Origin: Toxorhynchites rutilus septentrionalis
Taxonomy: Eukaryota; Arthropoda; Insecta; Diptera; Culicidae
DNA: 64,000 nucleotides
Direction of reading: 5' to 3'
Assembly: GCF_029784135.1 (NCBI RefSeq)
Contig: NC_073746.1
Coordinates: 264,143,598 to 264,207,597, forward strand
Each line of letters begins with the position of its first letter. Positions within the stretch are counted from its first letter, which is position 1. The position numbers and the translations under genes were made by a program. Below, in pieces: positions 1 to 13,760 of the stretch. A model generated the notes under the pieces. The model ran no database searches, was not told the origin of the DNA, and was given only the letters and a program-made list of their open reading frames with translations.

Positions 1-2
1 AC

Positions 3-1055
3 AATTTTGAAAAAACATACGAATATTTGGAATTAGCAGCTATAATTCAAAATACAAAAATTATATTCATTGTTATGATTCCTAGTTTTAAAAGTTCAAG
101 TTACACCCGCCTGCTTCTGGAACCTGTTGCGAAGAATGGTAAAATGCTGAAACTGCCGTCAAAGAGAGCCATCATCTCCGATCAAGATACCTATTTCATA
201 ACTGGAAATTGCTACGAAGTCGAAGAAGAAACCATCTGCAGATCAAACGAGCTGATAAACGTCTCTGCAGACAACTGCTTCTCAAAGCTACTGAAAGGGT
301 TCTCAGGACAATGTAGTTTCGTCGAGTCCCTTAACGAACCACAAGTCGAAAGAATTGATGATAATCATATCATCGTCAAAAGAGCTATCAATATTCCATT
401 GAGCACAAATTGTGGAATGACAAGCAGGAACATTACTGGAACTGCGTTAATATTCTTCCAGAACTGTACTATTACTATCAACAACACAAGATACAATAAC
501 ATCGAATTATCCGGCAAGGAACCACTTCTAATGATTCCACTAAACGGATTAGACATTGTCGAATCCCATTTAGAAACCAATGAAACCATTACCCTCGAAA
601 AACTGGAGGAAGCACATTTTTTAACAAGAAAGAAGCTCGAAGTCTTGCATAAACAACAATTGCATCTCACTTTTGGAACATGGACTTTCGTAGTATTCCT
701 AGCAATAGCAGTTGGACTTATGAAAACCCGTTACACATCATGCAAACCAAAACCAAACACTTCAACCAGATCCATCGAACCGGGACGGCTCGATCTTAAA
801 GGGGGAGCAGTTACGGCCCATTCTGGCCCTACACAAATCGAGACAACCCAATCGATAAACACCGTCAGCAAAATCGCCCGCGAAACATCGCAGTCCGACG
901 CACCATCAAATTCCAGCGGCGACCTGGATATTATCGCGGCGTCAACAACCCAGCCACGCGTGCACACAACCGCCGAAGTAAGCAGAACACATCCGGTCAA
1001 CAACAAACAAATTTGCGGAAGCAGCAGAACATCAGGAGCACCATTCCATTTTTAA
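3..1055 (+). CDS. env: Errantivirus/gypsy-type Env glycoprotein, C-terminal part
   Basis: The reading frame is open to the left window edge, so only the C-terminal ~350 codons are present. Visible features are a cysteine-containing ectodomain with several N-x-T/S sites, an isolated membrane segment near residues 215-232 of the visible part (TWTFVVFLAIAVGL) and a basic, Thr/Ser-rich tail. This is the layout of the membrane-proximal half of insect errantivirus Env, related to baculovirus F-type fusion proteins. The frame continues across a polypurine tract into the LTR, so about the last 80 codons are LTR-encoded. The family assignment rests on architecture and general resemblance, not a search. 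Gag and pol lie outside the window, so activity cannot be judged. The stop is TAA at 1053-1055. Confidence 0.6.
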   Translation, partial: NFEKTYEYLELAAIIQNTKIIFIVMIPSFKSSSYTRLLLEPVAKNGKMLKLPSKRAIISDQDTYFITGNCYEVEEETICRSNELINVSADNCFSKLLKGFSGQCSFVESLNEPQVERIDDNHIIVKRAINIPLSTNCGMTSRNITGTALIFFQNCTITINNTRYNNIELSGKEPLLMIPLNGLDIVESHLETNETITLEKLEEAHFLTRKKLEVLHKQQLHLTFGTWTFVVFLAIAVGLMKTRYTSCKPKPNTSTRSIEPGRLDLKGGAVTAHSGPTQIETTQSINTVSKIARETSQSDAPSNSSGDLDIIAASTTQPRVHTTAEVSRTHPVNNKQICGSSRTSGAPFHF

Positions 1056-1150
1056 TTGAATAAAGAAATCAGTTTTCAATCAGACGACCGAATCGAATCG
1101 ACGCATTTTTAAAAACTCTAAAAAGAAAGTCCCGGTCGTTTTTTATATAC
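798..1150 (+). mobile_element. Polypurine tract and 3' LTR of a gypsy/errantivirus element (right end approximate)
   Basis: A purine run (AAAGGGGGAGC, 798-808) is followed by AGTTAC at 809, the usual errantivirus arrangement of PPT followed by an LTR starting AGTTA. An AATAAA at 1059-1064 fits the R-region polyadenylation signal. The exact LTR end and target duplication could not be fixed; the AT-rich TATATA stretch near 1145-1160 is the likely junction. The matching 5' LTR would be left of the window. Confidence 0.45.
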
Positions 1151-1159
1151 TGTATATAA

Positions 1160-1718
1160 TACTGGAAGAATTAATTATTGTGCAACAGAATAACATTAAA
1201 GAATGCAAATGAAGTTGCATATAAAACGGTGTGGGTATGAACATGTAAAAGAGCAGCTTTGATGTTTGAGGATAGTTAGTTCGTTCATAGAACTTGAGAT
1301 TACATTTGGTTTTGAATTTATTGATGAATGTATTATTGGAAAATGTTCATTAAATGAGTCCACATGGACATTACCTATATCACTTCTCCTCATCAACATG
1401 GACAAGCAGTTCAGTTTTTGCTTTTTGAGGGACTTTAGCTCGATGGCAATTCGTCCCTGATAATCATGGACAAACGTTTCTTGATGTTTCTAACACAATG
1501 AAGGCAACAGCTTTTAAGTCAACAAGTGTATTGTGCTACTATGTGTGGTTCAAACATTGAACGCGTGATAGTCATATGGGAACATTGCTTCAACATACTG
1601 ATCATAACGCGACACGCATGACACGTGCATTCCAATCAATCTAACTTAAGTCTAATCCAAATATGAATTATACTGCATCCTGTATTGAATTGAGTGCGAT
1701 TCACACAGTAACCAAACG
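1160..1718. other. Non-coding spacer, no gene seen
   Basis: AT-rich sequence between the LTR and the MITE. Only short chance ORFs are present, with no recognisable domain, RNA or repeat structure. Confidence 0.5.
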
Positions 1719-1726
1719 TAAACTAT

Positions 1727-2069
1727 GGTACTTTCGTATTAGCGTCACCGGAGCCGAAATACAATAGATAGCAATTACTTAACCGGGCAAACGTATGCCG
1801 TCCGACGCTCGCTAACGCTCGGTCGGACCTAACTAAAGGATCGTCTCCTATGTTTCAAACTAACCGGGTAATTGATGGAACACAGGTTTGTTTGCGATAG
1901 GCCGCCGCTTCCGACGGCGGGTCGGAAGCTCATTTTCATAGCACTAAAAATGACAAAACACTGCATATAACAAGGCAACAACAATACAAATAATATTTGA
2001 ATGCCAGTGCGAACAATAAAAATGCTATCTATTATATTTCGGCTCCGGTGACGCTAATACGAAAGTACC
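1727..2069. mobile_element. 343-bp MITE with 47-bp terminal inverted repeats and 8-bp TSD
   Basis: The left end starts GGTACTTTCGTATTAGCG and the right end is its reverse complement; the two ends match for about 47 bp with one mismatch (AATAC versus AATAT). Flanks are an exact 8-bp duplication TAAACTAT at 1719-1726 and 2070-2077. The interior has two G/C-rich short palindromes (near 1800-1830 and 1900-1930) and no ORF. The 8-bp duplication is compatible with hAT, P or Merlin superfamilies; the GG start is not the usual hAT CAG, so the superfamily is left open. Confidence 0.9.
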
Positions 2070-2473
2070 TAAACTATTCATCACTTCGATAAATCTCAAA
2101 CATCGATCATAATTTGAGCAACATTGAATTTGTGTGCACATATTTGTAATAATTCTCATGGGTTGTGTCAAAAAAATATCTGGCATCTCTGCATAGCATG
2201 CGTTTCTTCCTACGACGTTTCTTCAAGTTGTGATTCTGGAACATCAACAATCGAAACTGAAATAAGCTCAATTGGTAAAGTAATAAGTTTTTAACCGTTT
2301 TTACCAGTCGAATATTCGGTAGTAGCAAGGGTGAAATAGAATAACGGTCTTAATGACAAAAAAAAACAATTATGCTCGGACAACCGAATAGTATTTGTGA
2401 ATGGTATATTATGTTTAAATAATTCTTTAATGGAGTTTTCCTACTCCACAGATATGTGAAAACCAAATTCAAA

Positions 2474-4571
2474 ATGTTGAGAGGAATCATTTCGCAGGTG
2501 ACAAGAATTTACGGTTCCGTGAGTTCTGTTAACCTAATAAAAAGAATATCAACGATCCCAAGTTTGACCAGTGCTACTACTTTCAACAAAGAGCCTCTGT
2601 CCACAAGTATAAATCAAGTGCAAACCGACAGCTATCTCAATCTTCTAAGACAGGCATCCGATGCTAAAGAGGTTCTGGAGTTCCTACCTACGCTCGATAA
2701 ACGGAAACTCGATCGCCAAGCAGTGACGCTGGCAGCTCTGAAGGCTCTTTTTGAATTGCACAAAAATGGCAAAACCACAATGCAGCGGACAGAAGTTTTG
2801 AACCATCCACGCTTCGCCGAGCTTTGTAAGGCTTTAAAGTATGATTCTAGATTTCTCATTGTGAATGACATAACAGAAAGTTTGAAAATACTCACCTACT
2901 TTGGAGTTGGTTCGAGCAGTGAAATCGTAACCATTCTGCTTCACCTTCTACGCCATCAAATCAATGACATCAACTTGGATCATATTGTTTTTCTGAATTT
3001 TATATTAACGAAGATGGATCGAAGTCCGCTGATCGAGGCTTTGCTGCTAGCGCTTCCTATGTTATTTCAGATTCAAATCGCATATAAAATGGACCATGAA
3101 AACATTCAGCAGTTGGTGGACCTATTGGGTTTTATCAGTAAACATCGGGTTTCCGATCGTTGCGTCATGAATGTAGTCAGCGCTCTTACGTTACATGGCA
3201 CGAACCTAAGCGGTATGCAGGCTGCTGATGCATTGAAAGCATTAACCGAGTTTTCATTCTTCGAACCGCAGTATCTAAAGTTGCTAGAAAATATATTTAT
3301 CGCATTGACCGAACGTATTGATGAAGTGAACTTCAAAACAATAGACTTCATAATGAAGAAAATAGTCGATAAGAATTTAGAAAAGTATCCGATGTTCTAC
3401 AATGAAGATTACTTCAGGCGATGTGCTCAATTTATTGTTGATCACAATATTGGCCTTCTAAATGCATTATATTTTCAGAAGAAATTCAATAAAATCGGAT
3501 ATCTTCACGTTCCACTGCTGGATTACATCGCTTCGCGTGCTGATAATCTTTCGATTGTTACAAATTCAGGAATTATTACAATCGTGGGAGCCTTTGCAAA
3601 CGCAAATTATAAGCCCCCCAACTGGGAACAAGTTAAACCGGAAATTAGCAGACACTCGCTTCTGACCAGCAGCACCATTCCTTGGATACGCTACAACCTG
3701 GAGCTTCTCTCACTGGATATTTACAACAGCGAGTTGCTCAAGCACTACCTAGACTCTTCATCGCTTGAGAAAAGCATGGCTCGGAATGCTACCATCGATT
3801 ATCTGCAGATTCTACAACTCACACAAACGCTACAACTTCTTCATCCGGAATACGATGGACCACTACCGGATCGTCGTTATCTGGAGAAGGCAATTGCCTT
3901 GTTACTGGAAAACTCGGACCTTCCGCTACTGAAACCACTTGAGCTGACATTTGGCGGAGAAGGAAGTGTACTGACGCAGGTTACCTCCGAATACGGGCAC
4001 GTGTTGGACTACGTTGTGGTGTTCGACCAAAATGGCAGTATAGTGAAGCAGCCACGAAACAGTGAAGAAGACAGAACGGCAACAAAGATTGAGGAACTTA
4101 AAGCAGGCGGAAATCAAATGTAAGTTACATGCCTAATTTAGTTTTTGTTTGTTTAGTTAGTGTTATTTGTACTGTTTATGACCACCAACAGTTTGATATT
4201 TTGATTATGAAATTTGCAGAGATTGAGATTGCAATTCAACGTTTTTTTCTATAAAATTTTAATTCCTTAAGTCAAATGCCACCTACATCAGGTCCAGCGT
4301 CGAATGACGCTCGGATTGAAAACCCACATGAATGGTAACAGTTACAAATCTGTATTCTTATCTCGTTTTCAGCATTACCATTATTTGTCTAGCAAAAATA
4401 TGCTACGCGCTTAATGTCAACAGACTGCGTGGTCAATACGCACTCCACCTCAAAACGATTGAGACTCTTGGCGTATCGGTAGTACCAATTTCGTACCAAC
4501 TGTGGTCGAACCTGCCAGAAGCGGAACGAATACCATTTCTAGAGCGAGAAGTGCGTGCGAAGCTGAAGTAG
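2474..4571 (+). CDS. FASTK-family mitochondrial RNA-binding protein (RAP domain), two exons
   Basis: CDS join 2474..4119, 4373..4571 gives 614 residues. The donor GTAAGT at 4120 and acceptor TTTTCAG at 4372 rejoin the frame exactly (phase 2). The first ATG used here follows CAAA. An upstream TTTTCCTACTCCACAG ending at 2451 looks like the acceptor of a 5'UTR intron, so the leader is probably spliced. The N-terminus is basic, Ser-rich and amphipathic, as in a mitochondrial presequence. The middle is alpha-helical repeat sequence typical of FAST_1/FAST_2 regions. The C-terminal ~50 residues, after the intron, match a RAP domain pattern (LHLKTIETLGVSVVPISY, then a W and a LERE segment). FASTK proteins bind and process mitochondrial mRNAs. 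Which paralogue this is was not resolved. It is convergent with polyubiquitin. Confidence 0.8.
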
Positions 4572-4598
4572 TGAAGTTTAAATGAATTCGGATTTCAG

Positions 4599-4604
4599 AA
4601 TAAA
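4599..4604 (+). terminator. Polyadenylation signal of the FASTK-family gene
   Basis: AATAAA lies 28 bp after the stop codon, followed by an AT-rich stretch, so the 3'UTR is very short. Confidence 0.6.
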
Positions 4605-4744
4605 GCACCTTTAAATTACATCTTTTATCTCTTTTATTTATTCCAACCACGATATTTTGTTGAAGAATAAAAAGAAAGCATCCTAGTCAGAAGGTATATC
4701 TATTAAGCCAAAGGCATGGTTGTCTATTAGGAATTGCCTCACAA

Positions 4745-4750
4745 TTTATT
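4745..4750 (-). terminator. Candidate polyadenylation signal of polyubiquitin
   Basis: TTTATT on the plus strand (AATAAA on the minus strand) lies about 180 bp downstream of the ubiquitin stop. The two convergent genes therefore end within about 150 bp of each other. Confidence 0.45.
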
Positions 4751-4930
4751 CTCAAACGTTCGAATGCGAATTGTTGATCAAAGCTGTTTTTTCCTGGATC
4801 ACATCAACTACAACTGAAATTTTTCAACATCTACTTGAATTACAACATCGATCATTGATAGGTTGAATATTTGGATATTAAAGAGACTCGACCTACGTCG
4901 GAGTATATCTGATGAATAATAATTTTTGAT

Positions 4931-7924
<2,994 letters not shown>

Positions 7925-8196
7925 CTCGAATATTATAGATTATACGTTTGATAGAAATTACTGCGCTCACAAAAATTCAACTTCTTTTGTTGCTTCACCA
8001 CAAATTGAAAAGAACTTTCAAGAGATCCGATATTTCAACACTGTTCTTTCCGCTAGCAGAAAACTGAATGAGCCAACGAAAAAAAATAAAACTCTGCAAG
8101 GGAGGCCGTTCTTCGTGTAAGCCCAGGTAGTAGTACCACAAAGGTGAAACATTATTTTAAAAGTGCTCTCGACCCAAGATGTTTATATGATAGGAT
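7925..8196 (-). promoter_or_regulatory. Putative first exon and promoter region of polyubiquitin
   Basis: Minus-strand sequence upstream of the candidate donor. GAA/TTC clusters around 8008-8062 could be heat-shock-element modules, but no perfect array or clear TATA box was found. The upstream edge is set by the MITE array that begins at 8205. Confidence 0.25.
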
Positions 8197-8204
8197 TCAA
8201 AGAC

Positions 8205-8942
8205 CAAGGCGCCTAGAAGTATATCCTAAGTTGGGCCAACTTGCTAAAACCACTCTTCAGCCATCTTGTAAGTTTACTGTGTTTTGTTTGTAAACAAAAC
8301 ACAATACGCTTGTGCCCAAGCTCGCTCGTGATCAGTCTGTCTCTTTCACGCTTCAAGGAAATAATTCCCCTTCTGCTTTCTTCCGTACTGTTTTCATATA
8401 CCGCTCCCCTAACCAACTTAGTGACGAAACGGCCTCACCTAGTACCATAGACCCGTCTTGGCTAAAACCAAGGCGCGTAGAAGTATATCCTAAGGTGGGC
8501 CAACTTGCTAAAACCACTCTTCAGCCATCTTGGAAATCTACTGTGTTTTGTTTGTAAACAAAACACAATACGCTTGTGCCGGAGCTCGCTCGTGATCAGT
8601 CTGTCTCTTTCACGCTTCAAGGAAATAATTCCCCTTCTGCTTTCTTCCGTACTGTTTTCATATACCGCTCCCCTAACCAACTTAGTGACGAAACGGCCTC
8701 ACCTAGTACCATAGACCCGTCTTGGCTAAAACCACGCTTCAGCCATCTTGGAAGTCTACTGTGTTTTGTTTGTAAACAAAACACAATACGCTAGTGCCGA
8801 AGCTCGCTCGTGATCAGTCTGTCTCTTTCACGCCACAAGCAAATAATTCCCCTTCTACTTTCTTCCGTACTGTTTTCATATACCGCTCCACTAACCAACT
8901 TAGTGACGAAACGGCCTCATCTAGTACCATAGATCCTTCTTG
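8205..8942. mobile_element. Array of the 256-bp hAT-like MITE (two full copies plus a 210-bp 3' part)
   Basis: Copy 1 is 8205-8460 and copy 2 is 8469-8724, each exactly 256 bp. A third piece, 8733-8942, is the last 210 bp. Junctions at 8461-8468 and 8725-8732 are both GCTAAAAC, the octamer at positions 39-46 of the MITE itself. The whole array is flanked by an exact TCAAAGAC duplication (8197-8204 and 8943-8950). Ends are CAAGGCGCG and CCCGTCTTG, imperfect inverted repeats, with a central palindrome around TGTTTTGTTTGTAAACAAAACA. The simplest history is insertion at TCAAAGAC, self-insertion at the internal octamer, and then unequal exchange. Confidence 0.9.
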
Positions 8943-8950
8943 TCAAAGAC

Positions 8951-9569
8951 GTCCGTTCCAAGGAAAATAGAAATATTACTACCACACTGAGAGGAATAGT
9001 TAGTAAATGCGACGAATTTTTTGGTACATGTCATTTACTACCCTATCTAGTCATTTTCTACCCTACTGATGATTGGTACCAAGGCGTTTGTATAATGTAG
9101 TTCTTGTAGTTCTGATTCTAATTCTACATACATTGATATTCTATATATACTAACTTATTCTATATCAATTATTCTGCAAAAAAATTATTATTGTAATAAT
9201 AATAACAGTATCTAATAATACCAATAATTCTCGTTGTAATTATTCTATAAGCAGCGTACATGGGAAGAGTTATAATCGCAGCCTTATCCACATCAATTTT
9301 ACACGCATTTCCAAAGTTTCGAGTACTCAAACACGTTCCCGTTCCTCTTTCTATTGCATTGTTCTGGTTTACATTTTCTAGGGACGGGTATAGCTAATTA
9401 GCCGAGTGTCGGTAGCACCAACACGTTCCATCCGTATTTTGTTCTCTCGTGTCCCTATGAAGAAAAGAAATACATATGTCATTGATATTAAATATGCAAA
9501 TCAATATGTATGTTCACCTTTTTTTTTTTTTGAATAGTTCAAGCTTGTTCAGTCCAGTACGATATACTC
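8951..9569. other. AT-rich spacer, no gene seen
   Basis: Low-complexity AT-rich DNA with a short ATTATT/AATAAT run near 9180-9240. No ORF, RNA or paired repeat ends could be supported. Confidence 0.5.
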
Positions 9570-9888
9570 TAAGGGCGATTACACATTATCCGGTTTCTGC
9601 CGGACCGGTTTCAAAAAGCGCCGCTGGGTTTGGACGGATAACCGGACAACAATGTGAAAGAGACCTCGCACTACACAAAACCGTACATCTCTCACATACA
9701 CATACATGCATTCATTTATATAGTGGATTGACAGGTAAACATTGCTGCAAATATTCCTGCTATATGTAGCTGATTGCATATGGTGCAAATATTCGCGGAA
9801 AAACATGCATGCGACTAATTGCCTGTTGTTTGTTCCAGATGTTAATTTGTTCCCGATTAATTTTCAAAAACATTATCAAGTCGCTTCA

Positions 9889-9984
9889 AATCATTTCGCC
9901 CCATTTCAGGATACGTTCACGAGCCTTTTCGGTGATTCGCAAAGCACCCACGTTCATCTTGGGCACATATGGTTCAACAACGGC
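9889..9984 (-). pseudogene. RpL18: Ribosomal protein L18 fragment inside Harbinger element 1
   Basis: A 32-codon minus-strand stretch reads AVVEPYVPKMNVGALRITEK and on to a RERIL segment. This matches the central part of eukaryotic L18 (AVVVGT..., P-K-x-x-V-x-ALR-x-T, A-R-x-RIL). It has neither start nor end and is followed by a stop. It is a captured exon fragment, not a functional ribosomal gene. Confidence 0.75.
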
Positions 9985-10193
9985 TCCTAAACGACGGCAC
10001 AAATAGCATGCAAATAGCACAAATAGCATGATTTATTTCACAAGCTCTGTTGCCACATATTTTTCCAACAGTCTCAGAAACAGTATTAAATAAAAGTGTA
10101 AAATTTGATGAGTCAATAATAATAACATTTGGTAACAACTAGGGGCACTATTTATTTATATGCATAATGTGTTCACTTCCTGTGATTATCTTG

Positions 10194-10252
10194 CTTCTTC
10201 TTCTTTTTGGCTTTAAGAGGGTTTAAACTTTTCAGTTCATTCGCCTCTAGCA
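10194..10252 (-). mobile_element. 59-bp 5'-truncated retroposon end with 13-bp TSD
   Basis: A CTTCTTCTTCTTTTTGGC... segment is flanked by TGTGATTATCTTG on both sides (10181-10193 and 10253-10265). On the minus strand it ends in GAAGAAGAAG, like the tail of mosquito SINEs. The sibling Harbinger element lacks it at the same place, which shows an insertion. A near-identical 60-bp insertion occurs at 32189-32248. Confidence 0.8.
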
Positions 10253-10319
10253 TGTGATTATCTTGGAATAAAATAACATCATAATTTTCCTTCAAACATT
10301 ATTTCATTGCTGCTTCCGC

Positions 10320-10965
10320 AGATCCTAGTTCAGACACGCGCTCAGCATTCCGCAGCCGCAATTCCTCAAGCACGTACTCCTGGGGCAGAAGCAGCTTCTC
10401 GAGCGCATTTCGCATCAACATACAGCTATTTGTTACGCGGATCCTGGGCAAAGAATGACCGAATCAGATATGCTGGGTAATTTCGTTCCGACAGAACCGA
10501 TGGCTCAGCGTCGGGCAGGGAAACATCTTGATCACCGAACACATATCGGACAGTTTGGTCTTGAATTCCTCGAGCCAAGCTTTAACCACCTCTTCGTCGA
10601 TCGCGTTCCGGGTCAGGTTGAACTGTAGGAAATACCGAATAAGAATATTAGAAGAGAAACTATTTTGATGTGTTCAAGTTAACAAACACTCACCTTCATA
10701 TTCAGCTGGATGAAGTCGCTCGAAATCTGCCCCTTGATGGAACAGTTGAAAATTTGTTTGACATTCTAGAACTCATTCAGTATCGAATTTAAATTATGGA
10801 AGTTTTCTGTGAGCAAAACAAAAACAGAAGTTAATCAATGAATTATGAATAATTTGTCGCTGACATTACCCACCGTTGAACACAATCCATGGCAAAACAC
10901 TCCATGATGACCTCGTGCGCCTGTGACCATTGCTTCGCTTTGAGCAGAAATTTGCATCACTTCAC
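10320..10965 (-). pseudogene. Captured exons resembling the Nup96-type C-terminal helical domain
   Basis: Minus-strand exon-like blocks are separated by GT-AG signals. The first contains FLLKAKQWSQAHEVIMEC (near 10960-10880), the second ISSDFIQLNMK followed by GTGAG (near 10697), and the third AIDEEVVKAWLEEFKTKLSD with FPCPTLSHRFCRNEI (near 10615-10480), ending with LLLPQEYVLEELRLRNAE (near 10390-10340). The order and motifs recall the C-terminal helices of Nup96 nucleoporins, but that is from memory and weak. In-frame stops interrupt it. Introns are retained, so the capture was from genomic DNA rather than mRNA. Confidence 0.35.
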
Positions 10966-12523
10966 TTGTTCTACAGCAGCGAAATAAAGCGAAATATAAT
11001 TTTCGGCATCCATATCACTTGCAACTTTTGAAATGATTTCAAAATAAACAAACGTCAATAGCACACACATACTAATACATGGGACGAAAAATTGCCTGAA
11101 TCGTACTAATACTAACAGACATGACAAACAACTGTCAATTCGCGTTGATGGTATTTAGTTTCGTGTTTTGCTTTTGGGAAGTGGCAGTAAAAATAAATTT
11201 TTAGGTGCAATTAACACATATACAAAATAAAAATTATGAATGAAAATAAACATTTTTTGTAATAAATATATTTGATGTAATATAGCAATACGTTCTTTCG
11301 CAAGTAGTGAAACAACCCTGAACAAGAATTGTGTTTGATAGTGATTTCATATTATAATTATAAGTTTTGGTGAAAACATCAAGAACGTTATACAAACATA
11401 ATTAAGTAAGAATCAGTTCCACGTGTTTTGAGTAATCAAATAATTTGAAGTGAAAATTTTCATTCAAAGCTATAGAATGTTATAGAGAATGATTTGCTTT
11501 CCCAAACTGATGTCTCCACCAGATGTCGATACAATACTACTGTCATCGCTTATAATGCTTGTCCGGTCACCGGACATTGCAGTCGCAGTAGACCGCTGCA
11601 TCACGGCGCCGTAAAGAGGTTGGTACGGTTGAAATTTGCCATTTGGGTTTCAGACCGGTCCGGCAGAAACCGGATAATGTGTAATCGGCCTAAGGGCGAT
11701 TACACATTATCCGGTTTCAGCCGGACCGGTTTCAAAAAGCGCCGCTGGGTTTGGACGGATAACCGGATAACAATGTGAAAGAAACCTCGCGCTACACAAA
11801 ACCGTACATCTTTCACATATACATACATGCATTTGTTTATACAGTGGTTTGACAGGTAAATATTGCTGCAAATATTTCTGCTACATACAACTGATTGCTG
11901 TTGGGTGGCTGGCTCAATTCGACAGCCCACAATTTCAATCTCCCAACATTGTATGGGGAAATCCTTTTCCGCACCACAAATTGCTGTCGGCGAACAAAAG
12001 CTCGAACTGCTATCCACGCAATGCCGACAGTAAATACAAAACGGCGAAACACCCGGCTGAAACATCACATCAACAAACAAAATACAGTTCTGGTAGAACT
12101 ACATATATTCATATGAAAACACTAGTTATATAAAACATATATTCACAATGTACAGTTTCACAAAATTACAATCTGTATTTATTTAGCAAAACATCCGATA
12201 AAATATTTAATTTATTGTTGATTCCATGGTGGACGATTTCGGACGTATCTGCTCCGCAGAATAATAAAATTATTTCCGCTTACGCTTTGTTGATCGCATC
12301 TCTGTGTGATGTTCCCGATCGCTATCGGCAGCGGTGAATTCCCCAATTCCCTTGCGCATCTTTCGCTTCCCGATCGCATATGAGTGAGCGAAGATCAAGC
12401 ATCTGTACCTTGTTCTTGGTATAGCTGCACCTGGCTGATCGAGCCCGTGTTTTTTGAATTTCCGCTATTGTTTGTGAGCAGCTTAGGGCATTCATCTCTC
12501 ATGATATGCCTTTTGGGGTTGCA

Positions 12524-12804
12524 ACCACGAACCTGCTCAAATTTGCGTTCCTTTGAGAGTACATACGGACGAATGTTGAAGTGTGGCACGCCATGAGCAC
12601 GGCCAAAGTGAGTGCAGGCCTCGCAGACATTACACGCACATCAGGACGGTGTTCTTACCGATAAGTGCGATCAGAGCGGTCAGAGGTATAAACCTTTCCG
12701 CCTATTTTCAAAATACGTTCGCAAACCTTTTCGGTAATTCTCAGAGCGCACACGTTTATGTTAGGCTCATATGGTTCTACAACAGTTCCCACAACGACGG
12801 CAAC
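12524..12804 (-). pseudogene. RpL18: Ribosomal protein L18 C-terminal half inside Harbinger element 2
   Basis: Minus-strand reading VAVVVGTVVEPYEP, then NVCALRITEK and ILKIGGKVYT. After a frameshift comes GKNTVLM, and after another [20 protein letters not shown] with KFEQVRG. These are consecutive conserved segments of eukaryotic L18 (A-V-V-V-G-T, V-C-A-L-R, I-L-x-x-G-G, H-F-G-K-A-P-G, K-P-Y-V-x-S-K-x-R-K-F-E). At least two frameshifts and a stop show it is dead. No intron is seen in this piece. Confidence 0.85.
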
Positions 12805-13209
12805 GTAAATTTGCAATGATAAATTAATATGAAAAACTTACTGGACAAAAAACATGGCTGTCATCAACAGTATTATAAAAACTAACTTTTGTCCAGTTGC
12901 AAAGAGCACACAAACAGTCACAAACAGCATGATTTATTTCACACGCTCCGTTGCCACATATTTTTTAACAGTCTCAGAAACACGGTTAGATAAAAGTGTA
13001 AAATTTTATGAAGCAATAATAATAACAATTTCTAACAAGCTAGGGGCACTACTTATTTATGTGTATTATCTGTTCACTTCCTGTGATCATCTTGAAATCT
13101 GCCTACAAGAGAATGTGTGCCTATTCATTCATTCTAGAGTGTTTTTTTTTTTATTTCAGCATTGCAGTAATAATGCTTTGTGATTAAAATTACATCATAT
13201 TTTTCTTTC

Positions 13210-13760
13210 AAACACTATCTAATTGCTGCTTCTGCAGATCCTCGTCCAGAACCGCACTCAGCCGTAATTTCTCGAGGACGTACTTCGGAGCAGAAGCAGC
13301 TTCTTGAGCGCGTTTTGCATCAACGCACAGCGGAACCTGGGCGAAGAATGACCGATTGCTGGGTGATTGCGTTCTGACAGAGTCGGGCAGGGAAACATCT
13401 CGATCACCGAGCACTAATCGGACAGTTTGGTCTTGAATTCCTCGAACCGAGCCTTAACCACCTCTTCGTCGATAACGTTCCGGGTCAGGCTGAACTGTAT
13501 GAAATACCGAATAAGAATATTAGAAGATTTTGGTGTGTTCAAATTAACAAAAACTCACCTTCACATTCAGCTGGATGAAGTCGCTTGAAATCTGCCCCTT
13601 GATGAAACAGTTGAAAATTTGGTTGACATCCTAAAACTTGTTCAGTATCGATTTCAAATGAGGGAAATTTTCTGTAAGCAAAACAAAAACAAAAGTTAAT
13701 TAATGGATTATGAATAATAACACTACCCACCGTTGAACACAATCCATGGCAAAACACTTC
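13210..13760 (-). pseudogene. Captured helical-protein exons, sibling of those at 10320-10965
   Basis: It is homologous block by block to the exons in Harbinger element 1: KCFAMDCVQR before a GTGGGTA donor near 13733, a QIFNCFIKGQISSDFIQLN-type segment before GTGAG near 13558, and the EEVVKAR/EEFKTKLSD segment near 13470-13420. It is more degraded than in element 1, with frameshifts in the last exon. The identification as Nup96-like is tentative. Confidence 0.35.

Larger units (their letters stand above)
9573..11690. mobile_element. PIF/Harbinger-type non-autonomous element 1
   Basis: The left end GGGCGATTACACATTATCCG and the right end (reverse complement starting GGCCGATTACACATT) pair over about 37 bp, and the element is flanked by TAA on both sides (9570-9572 and 11691-11693). 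A 3-bp TAA duplication with G-rich termini is the PIF/Harbinger pattern. No DDE transposase is visible. The interior carries minus-strand remnants of RpL18 and of a helical protein, described separately, plus a 59-bp retro-inserted fragment. The region 11020-11690 is homologous to 14340-15009 of element 2, so the two are siblings. The start of the MADF reading frame survives (ATGGATGCCGAAAA near 11010), but the domain itself is deleted. Confidence 0.8.

Noticed and set aside
8213..8794. Several 65-81 codon ORFs repeated in tandem
   Set aside because: They lie in the 256-bp MITE copies and recur only because the MITE does; no protein similarity.
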